NCBI GenBank assembly: GCA_021234155.1 | Contig: JAJEKV010000006.1 | Coordinates: 9,143,003-9,207,002, forward strand | Length of the DNA: 64,000 bases | Direction of reading: 5' to 3' | Source: Isoetes taiwanensis | Lineage: Eukaryota > Streptophyta > Lycopodiopsida > Isoetales > Isoetaceae | Part shown: piece after piece, positions 58,304 to 64,000 of the stretch | Layout of the letters: each line of letters opens with the position of its first letter | Position numbering within the stretch: position 1 is the stretch's first letter | The notes under the pieces: generated by a model | Databases searched by the model: none | The model's input: only the letters and a program-made list of their open reading frames with translations | Told to the model about the DNA's origin: nothing | Program-made: the position numbers and the translations under genes

Positions 58304-60400
58304 CGTAGTTCGACCTCCTTGCCCTCCGGAGCGCTCTATTGGCCTGCAGGTCGACACTACCTATTATTAATTATTACAAAAAAAAATTTGGTTATATGGT
58401 GACCACCCCACCTATCTACATGGATGCATGGCTAATCTCCCGGCGTAGGAAGAGGGTGGATCTTCCATTATGGCCGTGGAGACAGCGCCTATATGCCTAT
58501 ATGCCGCTCATGCCTACACCTCTAGTTGCCCAGCGTGGAGGATATCCTTCCCGCGTGGGGGGCATGAAGGATAGATTCCTCCTATCAAAGCATATATGGG
58601 GCTAAAGGTGCCTTTCCTATCAATGCATTCCTGAATGACCTCCTTTCTCTCGAGGTCGCCTACTTAGGGGACGTATAGACTTTCTAATCTACCTTCCACT
58701 TTCGTCCAAGCGAAACGGTCATGCCTACATTGACATTACACCACCCTAGAGATCAATCGTAGTGGTCTCATCATCGGTAACAACGCATGCAACCCCTACC
58801 TAGCATAGGTTGCATGATTGGATTAATCTTAACTATACAAGCATTTAATCTACACACAAAAAACGACATGCCCGGAAATTTTTTGCCGGGTCCTAATGCA
58901 TGTGATTAACATAATTACCCTACGGTAATATTTATGAATTAACATTATCATAGTATCGGATACATTACTTCCGATAGTACAATTATATTTACTCTAAGCT
59001 TTGCAATATTTAACGACTTTTAGATCGCGATTATTTGAACAATAACCCTGATTTAGACCTATTGTTACATAGACAAGGTTTTAATTATCATACACAAGAA
59101 TTAGATGTGCTTATCTCTTCCTTGGGTTCTGCATTACCCTTGGAAGTATATCCCTAAGATGCACTTAAGTATATTTGAATTCTATTTTCTATCTATATTT
59201 ATAAGGACCCCAAGGTCATATGGCTATCCTTGGAAGGAATTGCATCCTTGGGGAGGATTAATTAACATGCTACCTCACATTATCGTTGTTACTTAACTTA
59301 TTTCCGCATGATACATATACGTACAGTAATTCCATGCAATTATTAGGATCTATATTTAACTTATCTATAAGACACATTAAAGCTTATAATGCATGCGACG
59401 CGCCTTACCTAGGCTAGAATGCATCCACCCATTGAGCCTAAGCCGAGTAATTTGGAGATGACTTGGTCGTTGCATTGCTCCCATAGTTTTTGCTCCACTT
59501 CATTGGTGTAGATAGCTACCGGTCCGGTCCTCGACGTTGAAGACCTCCTCGAGCTATCTATCTATCTATCTTGCGCTCTATTCGCTTCGCCATTGCCGAG
59601 TGAACTCTATTCTGGGTCAATCAATTGGATGCAAGTACGCTCAATCATAAGATTGAGCCCTCCCACTTTCTTCAAAAAGAAAATGGTCCTCAAGACCTTC
59701 AATGACGTTGTACACAACATCATATCTATTCTCTCCCCTTAAGAGGTTATATGCTTCTTACTTAGCACATTAATTTACTAGCCTTAGCTAACATATATAA
59801 CCATCTAAGATGGATACACATATTATGTTAGCATTTATTTCAATATAGTTATGGGTTACCTACTTAGTTAGAACAATTCTTAAACCCCAAGGTTTTGTCA
59901 TCATGACAATTCCTTTTGTCCCAAAAGACTATTTGATTACTATAATTCTTATTTTAGATGTACCTTACATGTATTATTCTTTTTATATTCTAGAGATTCC
60001 CCTTTCTTAGTTATTTAGCTCTTGGAATATTCCTACCAATCGAATTGATGTCATCGTAACAAGTTGGCGGACTTGTTAGATTACTTCTTTTCTTTCTCGT
60101 TGGATTATTCTTTGGAGGTACTAGATTTATACATGGTTAACAATTATCCTAGTAATGATTCCTTCTTAGCGAGGAGATCAATCTCACCAAGTGGTTTCAA
60201 TACGTTGGATGTCCGTTAACAATGGTGTATAATTATAGTTACTCCTATGCATTTCCTTCCCAATCCTTGACGCTTAGCTCAATATTGGGGCAATCCTTTA
60301 GCGAGAATATCCGAATGCCTTCTAATCCCAATATGGATGTTACCGTCCATACATTAACCTACTAGGCCCCATGGCCTTAGATGCTTGAGCTTGCTAGAAG
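58304..60400. other. non-coding part of the second E element
   Basis: No pol domain is recognisable on the minus strand where one would expect RNase H or integrase. The sequence is AT-rich and stop-rich. This copy may be non-autonomous or strongly decayed. Confidence 0.45.
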
Positions 60401-63269
60401 CTCATCCACTTTCGTTACTGCTTGAAGTAGCAAGGTAACGTTCTTCCGAAGTCGCCGATACTTGAGTCTCCTTGACGGTGGCTCCTCTTTGATGTAGAGG
60501 TTGACTTTGTTCGTTAGAAGCCTCGCATTGCTTGATGGTGTGGTTGATCACTTGAAATCTTCCATGCCGCTTTTCAAAAGCCTGAAGGTGGCGCCGTTGA
60601 AAAAGATCTTTCATCTTGAACTTTTTTTTGTCTTGGCGGCTAAAAGGCGACTACGTCGATGTCTTCGACTCCATCGATGTCTCATATGTCGAGTCCTCTT
60701 GTCGTTATCGTGTTGATTGCTTCACCCCTGCAACTTGCATGACATCTCTTCCTTTGATCTGTTACGCTATGGGAGGGAAGGAATAACAAAGGAACTATAC
60801 ATGCAAAACATATAGCTTACATAGTTAGAATTACTACTAGAGCTATTAGGTCTCCCTTGTGCCTCCCTTCAAGTTGCACACCTACTCCTTGGCAATGTCA
60901 TCAGTGTTCCTCCGTACAATGGTGTTGATGATCTATATCCTTCTATTTGTACGTCAGCTCATACTCCGGGGTAACTTGTTGATATGCTTGGGCCCTCCGA
61001 TGTTTGTCGGCTATGGCACAACACGCTTTGCATCACATTCCAACTAAAGGTGTGCTGGTCGTTGATACCTAGACATTTCAGTCTACTTCCTGATCCTGTT
61101 CTCAGGCGGTAATTGTTCCTCCTTCATGATACTTGAAGCTATTTGAAGGCGTCTCTTGAGGCTGTGCGCGATTCCTTTGGCTATACTCCTCTGGAGTTGT
61201 TCTCTTCTACAGTTGTTCTTTGAATCGTCCATCCTTGGGTTCACCAAGTTGCATGCAAGTCCACGTGCAAGTCATCGACTCGTCTCACCTAATTGCTTCT
61301 CCATCGAGCTTCCAATCTTCCTTGTTTGATCCCCTCAATCACATGGCTTGGATGTCACGTTGCTTGATTATATGCCGTCTTCTTGTCTTGAGGTACCCTC
61401 CGGTGACTTTGATTGTGCTTTCGTCGGTTTTGATCCTCCCAAGGCCTCTAGGGAGCTCGTGGAAGAAGTCGGTTGCTAGCACTTCTCCAGCTTTGATTCC
61501 GGACCTTTGTCTCTCTATGCATGTCGGCCTCTCGGCAAAGTAAAGCTTCATGGCTCTTCTCCTGCTGGCGATGTTGTCGGGATGATGGATCCTTATATCT
61601 GCGCAGAGCTTGACCCTTGAGTTGAAGAAGTACCTGCCTTAGATATGCTCTTGTCGTTGAATAGCACGGCTATTATCTTGAACTCTCTTTTTGCGAAGGT
61701 GCTTTAGTTGCTATCCTTGTCGTTAAGGTGTCGAATGCTTCTACCTTGGGCGTTTGGCGTGCCACATGTCGGAGATATGATGGGCTTCTTCTCTTCTAAT
61801 TACTGGTAGGAGTACCGTGAAGCCATCACCTAGTTCTTGAAGGCATATCTCCTCATCGCAGTGCCTTTTTGTAGTAAGTGCATCTCCATCTAATACACGT
61901 GTCATGGCGCATCACCCTATATTACCACAAGGTGGAATTATGGTTGTCGAGATGTTGCCTTCTTAGTTGGCTCATTGATGTCGGGCGTTCCTTCTTCTAT
62001 TGTTGAGGCCACTTTCGTGTCATAAGTTCGATCGCGTGTTCTTTGCGCCACAAGATGTAGTGTTGCGTCCGGCGATGTCCCCGATGCGTGATGATCTTGA
62101 CATGACCCGTATTATCTCTTATTCGACATTGGGTGGACGAAGTTGTCTTCTACTTCCAGCCACTTCCTAAGTGTTTGGAGTCGGGTTTGCTTGGCCTCCG
62201 TCGTTTCTCCCTCGTGCTTGCTCTTCCATTTTGATCTTGGGCTATAATTGTGCTTCTATGCTTCCTCTTTTGGTAGTCGGTGAAGGAGCTTCCTCTAAAG
62301 CGCTAAACCGTAAAACATGACTCTAAACTCATGTTTCTCCACTGTATCTGTGAGCACCGAGATATACAATAGACATATCGCGCATTTACATTGGGATTTT
62401 AATTCATCGACTTTTTCAAAACAACTACGAAGATCTACTTAATTGTTTATACTCCTTTAGGGTTTTCCCTCCTTCTATCGCGTTTGACTCTTTGGTTTTG
62501 CTGCATCTTCTTAAGTTACGGTTGACTCCGGGATTCCTTGAGATGCTGCTACCATTGTTGAGCTTCATGTCTGATCCGAGCTCGTCACGCTTAGTTCTGC
62601 GAAGAGTGTTCGGCGATGTGATCCTTGAGAAAGATGCTCCTCCTTACGTGTATATTCGTTAAAAGAGGAATCACGGTGACCGCTCAACGTCCCTACATGC
62701 GATGTGTCATTGCGGGGTTGCCGATGTGCGCCATTGGTCGCTTTGGAGTAGGATCACCTAGCTATTGCGGTTGGGCATTCTTGGATGTCTTGAAGCTCGA
62801 GATCATGGTCGGTGGCGTGGCATTGGCATTCCTCCCAGGTTGAATTTCAGTCGCGACTCCTGTTGCTTGGGCTTTGCTTCATTCCGCCAGGGTGCCTCTC
62901 CTCAGGCCCTCGAAGTGTGGTCATCTCTATTGTCCCTACCATGGCTCCTTCCAGTCGCCTTTGCATGATTTGTATCTGGCTGGCTAGGTCGTCTCCTCCG
63001 GCCCTTTGGGTCCTATCCATTCGAATCTACGCCTCCTTGGCTGGCGTGGTAAGGTCGTCCTTCCTTTGGTTTCTAGGTGTTTTACGGGTCCCGAATTCTT
63101 TGTTCGCCTGTAATATTCTCCTCCTTGATCTTGCCCCTAATCTTTGATATAGGCCTTCAAGTTGGAGATGTTCCCGATATCGTCTCCTCCCTCGTGGTCT
63201 CCTGCTGGTGCAAGGGAGCTAGAAGCTCATCTTGGTCAGCCTTACTAGGTGCTGGGTTGCCTAGCTTGG
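60401..63269. other. unrecognised internal region of the second E element
   Basis: Minus-strand ORFs at 60,402-60,614 (HHGRFQVI-like basic stretch) and 61,339-61,551 look partly coding, with few low-complexity signs, but match no domain I know. Plus-strand ORFs here look like shadows. Confidence 0.35.
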
Positions 63270-63615
63270 TTACTCCTTTAGTTGGCGTTGCATGACATTA
63301 CGCTTGCGCCATTTCTTTGGCTGCAATGTCGGTGGTTGTCTTCCCTCCGGTTTTATACGGCTCACGTGTTGCCATGACTTCTCCCTCGGCGGAAGATTAT
63401 GCCTTCGACCCCTAGCTCGTGATGCTAACGCGGCATCGATGTCTAACATGTTCTCGCTTTTGTATTTTGCTGCCTTGCATTCTTCCATTTGAAACTTCGT
63501 GGGCGTCGAGTTGGTGAAGGCGTCGAGATCCTTCTTCGATGTGACCTCGTCGTGGTAGCCGAGGTTGACACCTAGAAAATTCTTGATGCCGTTGGTTACC
63601 AAATATTCTTCCCAT
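63270..63615 (-). CDS. unrecognised minus ORF in the second E element
   Basis: About 110 codons are open in one frame, with WEEYLVTNGIKNFLGVNLGY and DEVTSKKDLDAFTNSTPTKF followed by a Lys/Arg-rich C-terminus. The minus orientation agrees with the LTR and polypurine tract at 57.7 kb. A gag-like role is possible but unproven. Confidence 0.35.
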
Positions 63616-64000
63616 TTGATGAAGGTTGATGATAGGTAGGTGGTGTCTGTTCTACTCGTTTGTCGGTTGAGGTGTTTGTCGTTGTGCTTCCCTCTCTTGA
63701 GTGCCTTTTTTTAGGTCTCCTCTCTCCTTATACATGCGTACATCGGCTGGGACCTTGATGTCTTCAAGGAATTGCGCCTCAAGCTCTTCTGTGGCTCTGG
63801 CCCCGTACTTCGAAAGCAGCGCTCGTATTTCCTAGAGTCTAAGGTCTACTTGAAGGGCTCTCCTACAACATTCTGGGCTCTATAAGCAAGCAAGGTGGCT
63901 CGGCGGCATTCTTTGGAGACATATCTATAATCTACAAGTCTATGGATATTAGGACGTGTGGTATGGCATGAAATGAGGGTTGTTTTGCAAAACCTCCATG
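63616..64000. other. no gene recognised at the right edge
   Basis: Continuation of the second E element or its surroundings. No LTR end or primer site is visible before the edge. Confidence 0.4.

Noticed and set aside
1-64000. Simple fold-back read artefact as the cause of all palindromes
   Set aside because: Arms differ by many small changes, one arm of B has a copia insertion and the other the empty site, and loops contain unrelated unique pieces. Local assembly error is still possible.
1-64000. CRISPR array, rRNA genes or bacterial operons
   Set aside because: No regularly spaced short repeats, no rRNA-like conserved blocks and no operon structure were seen; the sequence is plant nuclear in character.

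Overview
The window looks like nuclear DNA of a land plant with a large, repeat-rich genome. One intact spliced gene with short GT-AG introns lies at 44.3-45.8 kb. It is surrounded by plant-type LTR retrotransposons (Ty3/gypsy with a tRNA-Asp-like primer site, Ty1/copia with an initiator-Met primer site) and L1-type LINEs. Nearly every mobile-element ORF is broken by stops or frameshifts. The species cannot be told from the sequence alone.

Layout. 0-3.2 kb: an acidic ORF cut by the left edge, a tandem array of ~295-bp units carrying perfect palindromes, then AT-rich low-complexity DNA. 3.2-6.5 kb: a decayed gene resembling the DUF7869 family. 7.0-42 kb: a tangle of one Ty3/gypsy family (called G here) whose copies are repeatedly joined as inverted repeats: RT against RT at 9.9 kb, gag against gag at 27.9 and 36.1 kb, integrase against integrase at 40-41 kb. 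Nested in it are a palindromic short-LTR element B (14,486-25,087), a 5.8-kb Ty1/copia element (14,666-20,507) inside the left arm of B, and a 7.7-kb inverted-LTR element D (31,280-38,960) inside the G pol gene. D has TG...CA ends and a 5-bp target duplication.

42.4-43.4 kb holds a LINE-like fragment. 44.3-45.8 kb is the host gene (minus strand, five exons, 317 codons), followed by about 4 kb of intergenic DNA with small repeats. 49.9-52.2 kb is the 5' LTR and leader of another LTR family (E, plus strand). 53.1-56.1 kb is a LINE (minus strand), cut at 56,063 by a second E-family copy (minus strand) that runs off the right edge.

The most unusual signal is the recurrence of palindromic LTR elements: LTRs point toward each other, with a primer-binding site at the inner edge of the LTRs where it can be read. 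For D the 5-bp target duplication suggests that an already inverted DNA was integrated as one unit. For B, a copia insertion present in only one arm shows that the palindrome is old DNA and not a simple fold-back read artefact. The gypsy, copia and LINE ORFs are remnants and probably do not act together now; only the 44-46 kb gene looks functional.
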